From assembly GCA_027625915.1 (NCBI GenBank), contig JANTQA010000042.1:4042001-4106000 (forward strand): a stretch of 64,000 bases of DNA, written 5' to 3'. Of this stretch, positions 1 through 11,634 are shown piece by piece. The translations under genes were made by a program, and so were the position numbers. Each line of letters opens with the position of its first letter. Position 1 is the first letter of the stretch. Source of the DNA: Anaeramoeba flamelloides (Eukaryota; Metamonada; Anaeramoebidae). The notes below the pieces were generated by a model that searched no databases, was not told the origin of the DNA, and was given only the letters and a program-made list of their open reading frames with translations.

Positions 1-900
1 ATAAACTTTTGTCAAATATTTGATTTTAAGTAAGTAAAGACAGTCTCAGAATTAAAATTTTTATAAAGTTTTCTCTGATAAAAAAGTAAAAACTTTTTTT
101 GAGAATTAAAAATTTTTTAGTTTTATATTTCAATAAAGTGAGGGTCAAAAATTTATCAGTGATTTAGAGTCCGTGAAAGATTAAGAAAAATGTGTTCTTT
201 TTTCTAAAAATAATCCTTGATTATCAGAAAACAGAAAACTTTGAAAAAACAATTTAAATCTGACAATCTGAAAAAAAACTCAATTTTTAGAATGACTTTC
301 TCAAAAATTTTCTTTTATTAGTAATATAAAGTTTCGAAGTGATAAAGATCAATTGAAATTCGTTAGTTTCGTTATGAAAATGGTATTTTTCTTAATAACC
401 TTGAGACATATTTTGATTGAACATATTATTCTAAATGAAAGGAATCTTGTAGGATTGAAAAATGAATATTTGTATATTTGAAACGGATCTTTTTTTTTTA
501 GACGAGATATTTTAAATTTTCTTCAGACTTGAAGTCAAAGTAAGAATCCACAATAATATGAATTACTTTGGATTATAAAACAATATATATAAATAAAACT
601 GTAATAGTCTCTGGGCAAATTTCAAATATTGGTAAAACTGAGTGTATATTTTGAATTAATTTTTTTCATAAAGCATTTATACAAGTTAATGTATTCAGTC
701 AAATTTAGCCTCCTTAAATAAGTTGTTGTATTCAATGAGGCATTGAAGGTTTGACCATTGAAAGTGAGATCTGAGTAGAGAAGGGAGTTAATTGATTGGG
801 AAGTAATTATGCGAGATAAAAAATGCGTTTGTAACGACAGTATAAAAGTTTTGAGAAAAAACTTGATCGTCATTTTTTTTAACTCATCTCATTTTTAAAT
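1..900. other. AT-rich flank, no supported gene
   Basis: Homopolymer-rich AT sequence. The only open stretch of note is an 83-codon ATG-initiated frame on the minus strand (873-622), divergent from and 27 bp away from the recombinase fossil that follows. It has no recognisable domain, and I do not call it a gene. Confidence 0.5.
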
Positions 901-2133
901 GTCTCAAAAAGAAAAACTAATTTCATCTCAAGAATTGATTGAAGAGTCAGAAAAAAGGATATATCAATAAAAAATACTGAACGTATCCAAGAAATAGTAG
1001 CAAAGAGATTTCGAAAATTTCTACAAGAAAAAGAAGAAACAAGAGAATTAATAAAAAATACCCATTAAAGAACTTGATCGATACATGGTTGTTTTTATTT
1101 CGAGGTTGAAAAAAAGTTAATACTGAATCATATTCATGGAATAGTTACCGAACAATGGTCCATTGTTTAATTAGTTATTTAAGAAGAGTGTGGCAACAAA
1201 ATGAATTGGACAATTATCCCACTTTGGAAAAGTTATATAGAACACAATCTACACTCGATCGAAATTTAAATAAGCTTAAGGAAGAGAATAAAGTTGGAAA
1301 ACACACTGCTTGGTTAACTGGGGAAGAAGAAGATCGTTTTTTATCAAGTTTGGATTTAGAAGATCCTTACGATTTACTCGTCTGTGCATTCTGGTTAACT
1401 GGTATATTCACAGGATATCGAGGTGGTGAATATTACCAAATTTTGCAAAGGGATGTTTCATGGGAAGAAGAAGATGGAGAACTTTTTATAAAAAATTATA
1501 CAAAGAGTAAAAAAAAACGATCAGGGAACTTCAAAACAAAAAGGGTTGTTTTGAAGATTTTAAATTTATATTTAATTATCCAGCTGCAAAATTTAATCCA
1601 TATGAAATAATTAAAAAATATTTTAACCACTGCCCAAAAAGACACCCAAATGCAAGTTTCTGGTGTTCAGTTAATTGGTCTAAAAATCGAAAAAAATTTT
1701 ATAAAGATTGTAATGTTTCAGCAAGCACTTTAAGACGTTATTTACAAAAAAAGGTGAAAAACGCTAAAATTAAAAAAAACATAACATTCCACTCAACTCG
1801 TTCAACAGTTATCAATAAATTTCGAATAAAGGGTATAAAAAGATTCGGAAGGGATGTTTTTTTACTGGACACCAATCTAAAAATGGTTATAATTGTTATA
1901 AGAGACAAGATAGGTTACTAAATAAACAAATTGCAGAATCATTATGCCATGTTTCAATGGAAACCAAAAAAGAAAAAACGATCAAACAAGACTTAAAAAA
2001 GAAAAGATCTAATTCCAAGGAAAAGAAAATTGAAAGTGTTGAAGAGACCTCCAACGAGAATAGAAATTTTAATGATTTTATGGGAAACATTAAATTAATC
2101 AATTGTTCTAATATTAATTTCAATTTTTTATAA
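901..2133 (+). mobile_element. Fossil tyrosine-recombinase element (Crypton-like)
   Basis: Remnant of a eukaryotic tyrosine recombinase. Signature blocks occur in the expected order: an N-terminal region resembling the DUF3504/Crypton-type domain (ELDRYM near 1070), the first catalytic Arg box (TGYRGGE, about 1411-1431), an HxxR box (HSTRS, about 1789) and a final GH...Y block (about 1868-1895), followed by a Lys/Glu-rich tail. Together these are the catalytic R, H-x-x-R, H and Tyr of the family. The reading frame is interrupted, with roughly three to four breaks, so this copy is not functional. Cryptons are DNA transposons that encode only a recombinase; a recombinase from a DIRS-type element is the main alternative. 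No reverse transcriptase or other accessory gene is seen nearby. An unusual GC-richer palindrome lies just downstream (2221-2456) and may be part of its end. Confidence 0.7.
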
Positions 2134-2220
2134 CCAAAGAAAATAAATTAACACTTTTTTATTCTTTCTATTTTGTTCTTCTTCTTCTTTCGTCTAAATT
2201 TTCTTTTTATCATACATTAA

Positions 2221-2456
2221 CTCGGATTATCAGGCACTCATTTTCAAATGTTATTTCATCAATATCATAAGTTAACAAAAAGTTGTCCAACCACTTCGCT
2301 TCAACTCATCTTGATATTTGTGAATGTGTCTCGACACTCCGGTCTCGACTACATTAACTGATATCAAGAATCGTTTCCCGCTTCGCTAATCTTCCAACAA
2401 TTTGTTAACTTATGATATTTCGGATAACATTCTCATTTCGACCTGATAAGAACAGT
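2221..2456. repeat. Long imperfect palindrome, GC-richer than surroundings
   Basis: Two arms face each other across a loop of about 43 bp. Left arm 2261-2317 begins AATATCATAAGTTAACAAA and ends TCTTGATAT; right arm 2361-2419 is its imperfect reverse complement. Similarity continues outwards (TTATCAGG at about 2226 against CCTGATAA at about 2442), giving a total of about 235 bp. The loop is rich in CTCGAC. It could be the terminal structure of the adjacent recombinase element, an independent foldback element, or a structured RNA locus. Confidence 0.7.
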
Positions 2457-4170
2457 TAAAAATCAAGATTTGAAAAAAAATTTTTCATCAAATAATAATT
2501 TTTTTTTGAGTTTTTCATCATTAAGATTTTGTGGTCTGTAGATTTTCATCTTTTTTACGTTAATGGAAAAAATTATTTTTTGTTCAAAAAAATATTGCTG
2601 TTATTTTCCAATTAATAAATGAAAATTTTTATTTCAATTTCCAAAATGAATCTTAATTAAACACTGTTACAACCAGATTATCCCAGTTAAAAATTATCTT
2701 AGGGTTCAAGAAGGAAGTTTAATTTTTTCCGAAAAATATTATTTCCCAATGATGTTGCATGGAACTTTGGATTTTCTTCCAACTTATAAACAAGAAAAAT
2801 ATTTTGGAATATGAACTAAAACTTTTCATTTTTTAATTAGAAAATAATAGTTGTACCTAATACGTTACTCGACGTTCACAAAACATTTTTTTTTTTTTCG
2901 TAATTGTAATTATGACTTATAGTTTTGAAATACTATTTATCAAGATTTATTTTTTTGAAAATTTATTTATTACAACTGTTAATAATAATACAAAGATGAA
3001 ATTTGAATATCGAAAAAAAAAAATTAATAAGAAATTAAATCCAAAACAAGATAATCCATTTTCATTTTTCTGTGATTTTAAAACTTAATTTAACTTTCAT
3101 TAGTTTTAATAAAGTTTATTATAATACATACAGTATCATTTTTAAGGGAAAAACTTTGTACGAAATATAAGTTGCAAAAAAATTCCAATTTAAGGTACTT
3201 TTTTTGAGATTTAGATTTTCTTACATGTTATGTTTCATAGAAACCGAATTTTTGTATTTTAATTTAAAATTTTAATATTTTAAAATCCTTTCAAATTTTG
3301 TCCCTGAAAGTGAAACTGGGTGTATAATCAATATTAAAGAACTTCAAATTCTTTAGACTTGAGGATTTAATATAATTTTTAATTTCTACACTTTTTAAAA
3401 ATCCACAGAAAATAAATAAAGTTATTTTTTGGGTTAAAAACACATTAAATAAATGAAAGGATCAATTTTATTTTAATTCAACTTTGAGATATTTACATTC
3501 AAAGATAATAACTGACTGATTTAGAAATGTTATACCCTTGAAATAATAGTGTAATATTGGACAAAAAATTATAAATCTCCAATATTTCTTAAGTTTTTTT
3601 ATTTTTTTGAAGGTTTAAGGAAATAGTCTAAAATCTATAGATAATATTCCCATTCCTATAGATCATCGATAAACAGACCTAACAAAAGTTTCCGAGATTT
3701 TCCAGGATAGAGTAAAATCAAAGAATTTTTAAAATTCTTTTAAATTCTTAAAAACCTAAAGAAAGTGTCCATGAAGTGTTGTAGAGTGGTATCAAATGCC
3801 AAGTTTTTTTTTTTAATTTGAGAAATAAAGAAAATCTAACAACACTTTTCAAGAATTCAAAAGAATAGAGTAAAAACAAAAATATTACTAAATTCTTTTA
3901 AATTATGGAAAAAAATAACAACTTTTTTATTCAATTTTTGAAATAAACTGTAAATTTAATAAAATTTCCTTTGATTTCTAAAATTAATAAAACCCATACA
4001 TATAAACGAAAAAAAAAATAAATAAATAAATTTCAATTTAAATTAGTTAAAGAATTCTTTATTGTTAATTGCAAAATGAAAATAACGAAAATTTTAATCA
4101 TCTTTGCAAAAAACATTATCAAGAATTTGAAAAAAAAACTCAAAAGATTCAATTCTAAAAGGAACATTTA
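2457..4170. other. AT-rich spacer, nothing recognised
   Basis: About 1.7 kb of A/T-rich DNA with many homopolymer runs. No coding-like frame, terminal repeat or RNA gene was found. Confidence 0.5.
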
Positions 4171-4757
4171 AGCTATTTCCAATAAAGCGGGTAAATTTAT
4201 TTTATTATCTATCTTTTGAACTAAATCTTCAAAAAACTATTTAAATATACAAAATCATTAACTATCATTTCTTGATTATTGATAATAATTCAATTGTTTC
4301 TTAGTATCATATTACATATATAAAATATATTAAATTTTCTGATCTCAATTTTATCTGATATTTTTTAGAGGTGAAAATTGGTGTTTATTATTTTCTTTTT
4401 GATAAAAAAAAACATTTTCATAACTTTTTGCATCTCAATAAATGTTCAAATAGAAATAAAAACTGAGAATGTATTTTTGTTGTCTAAAAACTCTTTGGTA
4501 CCCTTGCCAGTTTTCCTTTTTTTTTTATTGAAATAGGCCATACGTTGTTTTCACCAAAAAAAGTGCAATTTTTTTTTTTTTTTCATATATTTGATAATAT
4601 TTCATCCAAAATATCATGAAATAAAGACCTTAACCATTTATTTAATCAATATTAATCTTAATCTTAATTTGGTAAGGTCAATTAATGAATAATTTAACTA
4701 ACAAATTTGACTTTGATCAAATAAAAAAAAAATGCCCTACTTTAGTTGGAAATACCT
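4171..4757. mobile_element. MITE family A, copy 1
   Basis: Non-autonomous inverted-repeat element of 587 bp. It begins AGCTATTTCCAATAAAG and ends CTTTAGTTGGAAATACCT, and both ends abut TA (4169-4170 and 4758-4759), as expected for a Tc1/mariner-type target duplication. The interior aligns over its whole length with copies at 9830-10412 and 29920-30510. No transposase frame remains. Confidence 0.85.
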
Positions 4758-5546
4758 TATAATTTAAGCTTTTTTTCAGAATTAAAGATTTAAAATATTA
4801 CATGATTTAAAGATTTTTGAGGAAAGTTGAATGTAAAATAATGTTGAATTTATTTTGCAGCAAACAGTAACAATCAAAATAATTGACTCCACATTTTCAA
4901 GGATATTTGTGAAATTAAAAATATGATCAAAAAATCTTAAAATAACCTTATATTTTTGAAAATAAAAATTTCAAATATTTTACTATTAAATTTTGAAAAA
5001 AACTTTAATGGAAAATTGAACTTTTCAACTTTAATTTTATAACATCTGACAAAATAATTATGGATCAAAGATCTCTTATTAACGAATAATATTTATTTTA
5101 ATAGAAGAAATTAAAAAGTGTAAAATTAAACAAATATTTAATTTTTTTTTGATAAGATTTTTGATAATATTGTTGAGATACTTTGAAAACATGATTATAA
5201 GGGATTCATTATAATATTATCAGTGACAACTTGTGACTTGGTCTAAAAAAATTTTTAAAATGTCGATAATTATGAAGAATAAATCAAAATTGTAATTGTG
5301 ATACCAAATAAAAGTAATAAAAATAACTAACCAATATTTGAGATAAATAAGCTAAAAAAAGGTTTAAAACAGTCCTAAAGTAATGAGAGGTCCTTTAGCC
5401 CGAAGATATTTTGCTGTTAAATTCAAAAAAAAAAAATGATTTCAATTGTCACATTTTTTCAATTTTTTATTAAAGATATTTTTTTTTTGGAAGTAAAAAA
5501 AATCTTTTCAAAAGATGGATTATTTTTTTTGCAAAATTTACTCCCA
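4758..5546. other. AT-rich spacer, nothing recognised
   Basis: Between MITE A copy 1 and the foldback element. No convincing coding frame or repeat was found. Confidence 0.4.
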
Positions 5547-5959
5547 CTCACATGTGTAAAAAGTGGTATCATAATATTTTGAGTTTTTTTACAAAATTTG
5601 TCATTTTTCCAAAAAATTTAAAACTTTTCCAACAGGCCCCAAAAAGGAATGTTTCTTGTTAATGAATCTTGAGGTTTTTAAGAGCAAAAAATTCGATTGA
5701 ATAATAGAATAAAAATGTTTGGGGTTTATTTTTGTTTTCTGATTTCTGAATATTATTTTCGATTTTTGAATTTCTGTTTCTTCCTCAAACATTTTTATTC
5801 TCAATTTAAATGGATTTTTTGCTCTTAAAAACCTCAAGTTTGTTAACAAGAAAGCTTCTGGAAGTCTGGGCCCGTTGGAAAAGTTTTAAATTTTTTGGAA
5901 AAATGACAAATTTTGTAAAAAAACTCAAAATATTATGATACCACTTTTTACAAATGTGG
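5547..5959. repeat. Foldback element with arms of about 180 bp
   Basis: Nearly perfect long inverted repeat. The left arm starts CACATGTGTAAAAAGTGG at about 5549, and the right arm ends CCACTTTTTACAAATGTGG at about 5959. The inner arms diverge only near the centre, where a small AATAAAAATGTTT palindrome lies. The 82-codon minus-strand frame inside (5849-5601) is a by-product of the repeat. Its terminal sequence resembles those of the elements at 34757 and 50545. Confidence 0.85.
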
Positions 5960-6417
5960 TTTGATACATTATTTTGTATAAAATGTTTTTAAAGTTGAGA
6001 ACTTTAAGAAAGCAGTACCATATGTACACAATGTTTATTATTGGCTTCTTTTGATCACTTAAGGTTTTGGTCTCCAAAAAAAAAAAGAAACACAGGCTAT
6101 GAAATCGTATCATTGGTTCTTTTAATTACAGTAATTTAAATATTTATTTGATTCTTCATAAATTTTAAACTCGTTTATGAACAAATGAATTAAACCTGTC
6201 TAAGAATGTGCTCTCAACAAACTATAAATAAAATTTCAAAAAAAAAAAAATTTCGTTTTGATTAACTTTAAAATCTAAAAAGGTACTCACACCATTTCTT
6301 AAAAATTGCAAACGATTAAAAAATAAAAATACAATTACCATTTTTTGCTTACAAAACTTTATAAATTGGTTTTTGAAACCAAAGATAAACATATTTTTTA
6401 AAAAAACATTAAAACAA

Positions 6418-8761
6418 ATGGTCTCAGTTTTTACAATAACAACCTTCGCTTTATTAATATTTTTTGTTGCCTTTCTGTTGATTGGAACAAAGCAAAAAAA
6501 AAAACCAAAAACACCTTTAATTTTTTTAAATTTTGCAGTGCTTTTCCTTTCCAGCTTTCAATATAACGCACGAACATTACAGATCGATGAAAATTTTGTT
6601 GAGTGGAAGTCTTTGTGGGCACCAAACATAGACGAGACACCAAAATTAGTTTTTCATTATTTGTATTTATTCGCCATCCTGATAGTCGTAGTTCAAGCAT
6701 TATTTTACAAATTTGGAGGCGACCAAAAGAGCTACTATCAAAACTTGATTAACAGACCATCAGATTTATTTGTTTTTTTTGTTTTTTCGCTTTTGTGTAC
6801 AAGTGGGATTTACAAATTCTTTTTATTTCTATTCCCTAGTTGGGAGTGGTTTCCTATTGCAGTGTTAGCCGCAGTTTTGCCTTTCCATACTATCGGGTTT
6901 TTTCAGAGCTTTTGGAATCCAAAAACAACAATCAATTTTCAATTTGATCCCCAAAACAGAATCTATTCAAAGAAAATGAAGAGAATTACAAAACTGTCAC
7001 TTAGAAACCTTTTTTGCCGAAAGCAAGATGCTGAGCAGCCTTTAATTCGGGATCAAGCGAAAATCAAGAATAAAGCCAAAAACAAAAATGAAATTCAAGA
7101 CCTAGGGGTAACAAAGAAACTTCGTCTGATTCAGCTCACTGATATTCACATGGGAGTTTGGATGGACGAAAAAAGATTAAAAAAGATCTCTGAATGGGTG
7201 GTTTCTGAAAAGCCAGACCTCGTCTTTTTAACTGGTGACTATCTTACAATGGAAACGAATACGGCAGAGGGTTGCAGAGAATTACAAAACGGGCTAACTC
7301 CTTTAAAAAAACTTGAAGGAAAAGTGTTTGCCTGCCTAGGGAACCACGACTATGAGTATTTGGATGGCATTAAAGGTGTATTTAGCAACCTAAAAATCCC
7401 ATTATTAGAAGACGAGCAAAGTATGGTTGATCTTGAAAAGAAAAATCTGAAAATCCAAGTAATTGGCGCAGCTTACAATTTAATGTCCAAAAAGCCGATC
7501 ACAAGTCTGCTTAAAAAGTTCCCCAGAAGGGATGAAGCAGATTTACGCTTGATTTTATTACACTCTCCAGCCGGTTTCGTGCACATCCCCAATGAAGACG
7601 GCTCAATTGTATTATCAGGCCACACACATGGCGGTATACTTGGCTTAAACTTCTTAGGAATTAATCGCTCAGTATTGGCTCCTTTTTACCCAGATCAAGG
7701 TGTAAGTCTCAATATTCTTTTTTTTTAAATCATCAGATAAAGAACGCAATGTTCAAGAAAACAACAAAAAATTTTTCATTAGGCTAATTGCAAAATATCA
7801 AGACATAAATTTTCTTGATGCTTTTCATCAAAAGATAGAAAAGAAGAGTGTAAATAAAACACTAAAAGTTTGTAATTCTAAAAGTAAAAACAATATATAA
7901 CCGATTTACAGAAGTAAAGATGTTTGAATTTTGTATTTGATCTCTAAAAAAACAACTTATGTGTGATTAAATGAAAATTTTATTCAATTTATTTTACAAC
8001 AAACAGTAGTGTTTTCTACACCCCCCCCCTTTTTAAAATTTTTAAATCAAAAAATCGTTTTTTATACATTTTATTAATGTCTAGAATTAATTAACAGAAA
8101 AAAAACTTTGATGAAAAGCAATTACCAAACTGATGAACAATTTCAAATCTAAATCAAGAAATTTCAAAAACCCTGAAATTCCATTTTTCAAAATGATTTT
8201 TTTTAATAAATATTAACAAATTGTCGAAAGAAATAATTATGAATATTGAATAAATAATTCTAATTTCCCGAAAAAATAAAAATAAAAAAAAATGGTTTAA
8301 AAAAAGTCAATGATAGAATTAATTAAATCATTTTTTCAACGTGGTTTATAAATGCACAATAAAGTATTATATATATATATATAAAACATCATTTCAAAAA
8401 TTGTGACTCCACGTGAAATAATAAATTGATAAAAAATATATATTCTTTAGTATTCAAGAACAACTAATAATTAAATCTGATTTGTAATTCACTTTTAAAT
8501 TATTCTAGATATATAAAAAACATTTTTTTTTTAAAAATTAAAAAAAATAATTCCAAAAACTAAAAAAAAGTGAGTAACAATTTTTGAAATGGGCATTACT
8601 GATTTATTATTACCGAACTTTCATTGAAAAAAAGTTAACAACAAGATTTTTTTACTTAATAATTAAATTCATTTTAAAAGATACTACATAGTCAAAATTT
8701 TCTTAGTGATTATTTATTTGTCTTTTCGAAGATCTTTTTTTTTTTTTCACATATTCTTTTT

Positions 8762-8795
<34 letters not shown>

Positions 8796-9472
8796 AAAAA
8801 AAAAAAAAAACCAAAAAATTTGAAAAAGCAAAACTAAAATTTGAAAAATTAGAAAAAATGATTCTGATCCATAAAATAAAAATATATTTTTTTGCTAAGA
8901 ATACATGAATAAACACCCAAAACAACTTCCATTAACATTATAAAGTGAGTCAAAATTTTTGAAATCTCATTTATATATATATATATATATATATAAGCAC
9001 GTATGTGTGCTAATATTTTGTTTTAAAATGTATTGAAAATTTTTTAATAGAACCATCTCTTTTTGAAAATCATTTTAATTTATTTATCTTGAAAATAACA
9101 TCATTTAAAATTATTCCATCTTATTTTTTATGCTAATATTAAAAATATCATTTCATAAATTATTATTTTTATTTCTTAATAGTGGTACGGAAAGGGTAGA
9201 AATGCAATGTACGTACACCGAGGAACAGGATTTTATGGGTATGTTTTTAAATATCTAAATTTTTTAGATCTTTTTTCATTTTTTTTTCAATTTTATCTCA
9301 TTAAAAAAATAAAACTAAATTATAATTTGAATTTGATTTACTTATTTACTATAATTTTGATTCTAATAGTCAAACAAGAATGGGTGTAACAGGTGAACAA
9401 TCAGTTATTGAGTTGGAATTTAAATCAACAAGAACAGAATTTAGTAAAATAAACACTGGAAAAAACGAATAA
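6418..9472 (+). CDS. Multi-pass membrane metallophosphoesterase (TMPPE/YkuE-like)
   Basis: Three exons, 6418-7701, 9183-9238 and 9370-9472, joined by GT-AG introns (gtaagt...ag, phase 0; gtatgt...ag, phase 2), give a protein of 480 residues. The open frame extends 5' only to a TTG; the first ATG is at 6418. Residues 1-185 carry about five hydrophobic segments. The C-terminal half is a calcineurin-like phosphoesterase domain with the metal-binding blocks TDIH (about 241-244), GDY (about 272-274), GNHDY (about 308-312), LLHSP (about 380) and GHTHGG (about 401-406). The small exons supply the family's typical end (YVHRGTGFYG), which supports the splice model. The family hydrolyses phosphoesters with a di-metal centre; the substrate here is unknown. 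The layout matches animal TMPPE and bacterial YkuE/YpbG-like proteins, with the catalytic domain attached to a membrane anchor. Intron 1 holds MITE H copy 1. Confidence 0.9.
8390..8591. mobile_element. MITE family H, copy 1 (intronic)
   Basis: About 202 bp with terminal repeats CATTTCAAAAATTGTGACTC and, inverted, GTGAGTAACAATTTTTGAAATG. It lies in intron 1 of the metallophosphoesterase gene. The same element, inverted, is at 53903-54103, and a more decayed one is at 55630-55827. Confidence 0.75.
8763..8791. repeat. Poly(A) tract
   Basis: A run of about 29 A, followed by a second A-run of about 15, within intron 1 of the metallophosphoesterase gene. (TA)n microsatellite runs occur at about 8370-8383 and 8972-8994. 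Confidence 0.9.
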
Positions 9473-9829
9473 GCTCCGTCTCCATTTCCACTTTAATTGG
9501 AAAAATGATTTAAAACTGTATTATTGAAATGAAAAAAAGGGGAAACAGAAAAAAAAAAAAAAAAAAAACATAGATTTATTCTTTTCCAAAATTTTCTTTA
9601 AAATATTATAGAAATTAAAATTTTTTGTTTTAGAAATGTTTAAATTTGAAATTAATTCTTAAAATAAAATTACACGATAAATAATTTTTTTTTTAAATTT
9701 TCAAACTTATTAATAATTTTTAACTTAATTTTTTACAAATATTTTTTCCAAGGGACAAAATCATAATTTTTATTCTAATTTTTGTATACCCCCTTTTTTG
9801 AAAAAAAAAAATGTATCTGTTTATATATA

Positions 9830-10412
9830 AGCTATTTCCAATAAAGTGGGGCAAATTTATTTTATAATATCTCTTTTAAACTCAATCTTCAAAAAAGTAT
9901 TTAAATATCCAAAATCATTAACTACCATTTATCGATTCTTGCTAACAATTCATTTTGTTTCTTAGTATTGTATTACATCGATATAAAAAATATTAATATT
10001 TCTGATCTCGGTTTTATCTGATATTTTTTAGGGGTGAAAATTGGTGTTTATTATTTTCTTTTTGATCGAAAAAACCTTTTTTATAACTTTTTTAATCTCA
10101 ACAAATTTTCAAATAGAATTGAAAGAATATAACTAAATTCTATTGTTTAAAAAATTATTTGTACCCTTTCAATTTTTCTGGGTTTTATGCAAATTGTTCG
10201 CAGCTTGTTTTCACCAAATAAAGTGCTATTTTTTTTTCATTTTTTGGGAATATTTCAACCAACATATTTTGAAATAAATACCTTAGGTCATTGATTTAAT
10301 CAGTATTAATCTTAAACTTAATTTGGTATTGTCAATTAACTAATTATTCCACTAGCAAAGATGATTTTTTATGAAATGTAAAAAAAAAATGCCCCACTTT
10401 TTGGAAATATCT
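9830..10412. mobile_element. MITE family A, copy 2
   Basis: 583 bp. Starts AGCTATTTCCAATAAAGTG, ends CACTTTTTGGAAATATCT, flanked by TA on both sides (9828-9829, 10413-10414). It is the best-preserved copy of the family and fixes the termini of the others. Its right side runs straight into a (TA)n(GA)n microsatellite. Confidence 0.88.

Positions 10413-10475
<63 letters not shown>
10413..10475. repeat. (TA)n(GA)n microsatellite
   Basis: About 28 bp of TA repeats followed by about 34 bp of GA repeats. It separates MITE A copy 2 from MITE B copy 1 and may have grown from a TA target duplication. Confidence 0.95.
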
Positions 10476-10477
<2 letters not shown>

Positions 10478-11055
10478 TCCTTTTCAGTCAAAGGGTTCCA
10501 TTTTTATTCAAGAAATAGAAAATATTCTATGATTAAAATTTCGTATTCTTCTCAAAATGAATTTGGTCAAATTTGTAGATCTGATCAGTTTTTCTAATTT
10601 AGTCTATTTTTTTGTAGTAATACTTTTTACTTTTTTCTTCTTTTTCTATTCCTTTTCTTCCTCTTTTTACTTTTTTGCTTTTTTTTTTTTAAAAAAAAAG
10701 TCAATTTTAAAAAAAAATGTTTGAAACTCCAAATTAACTTTAAGAAAAGTGGGCTTTTGTATGTTATTTTAAAATACATACATTTAAAATTTAAAAATCT
10801 TAATATAAATAATTTTAACTTTCCATTGAAATTGAGAAATTTTGTACGAGAAATTCCAATTAAAGTCACACATTTTTTTTACGTTTTTTTTTTTTTTGGA
10901 AATTTATAATTTTTTCTGGCTTTTCTTTTATGAATCTCAACTCTAATTCGAAGTTTATTATTTCTCTTATTTCTAGATAATCGAAGTTTTGTTGATTCTT
11001 TAAAATAATGTGACTTTTTCATTTTTGGCTGGGTACCTTTCAGTGAAATAGAGTT
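10476..11055 (+). mobile_element. MITE family B, copy 1
   Basis: About 580 bp. Begins AACTCCTTTTCAGTCAAAGG and ends CCTTTCAGTGAAATAGAGTT with TA immediately to the right (11056-11058). Other copies are at 28770-29303 (reverse) and 43441-44063, with fragments at 40470-40650, 44277-44690, 48900-49187 and 63779-64000. The minus-strand Lys-rich frames in and beside it (10869-10627, 11166-10879) reflect the repeat sequence, not a gene. Confidence 0.85.
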
Positions 11056-11634
11056 TATTTTCACAAATTTGTAAAAAAAAAAATGAGAATATGCGACTTT
11101 TTTGAGGAAATTCCAAATTGAAAATATCATCAAGAAAAAATAGGAAAAAAAGTTCGAGAAAATCATTTTTGGGTGAAAAAAGTACGAAGGTTAATGTGAG
11201 ATATTTTATTATATTGTTTAAAGTTCTAAAAAAATAGATTAGAATTAAAAGTGTAAGGGATAAAACTATACAACATTATGACCATTACATATACTTTCGA
11301 AAAGTGATTTTTTTGAAAAAATTGAATAAAACAAAAAGAAAATGACAAAAACATGAATTTTGTGTTATTACATTAAAAAAATGATTCTCCTCAGCATTTC
11401 TAATTTCTAAAATCGTTTAATTAGAGGATCGAATCCAATAATTTTTTTTTTAAATTTCTTCCATAATATACCTTGCAAATTTATTTTAAAAAATAAGTAA
11501 AATTTTGTTTAGAAAATTAACCAAACATTCATAATTAAAATTTTTGAAGTTGTTACTTTATAAAGTTCAATTTAGGAAATTTTTCATTTTTTCCTCTTTT
11601 TTTTTACTTTAATTATTTGATTTAAGGGAGTAAG

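Noticed and set aside
5601-5849. 82-codon minus-strand frame
   Set aside because: Falls within the arms of the foldback at 5547-5959.
10627-11166. Lys-rich minus-strand frames, one with a KMKKS.Y...ESTKLRL-like peptide also seen at 28710-28910
   Set aside because: The shared peptide arises from two copies of MITE B; other copies do not keep the frame, so this is DNA repeat similarity, not protein conservation.
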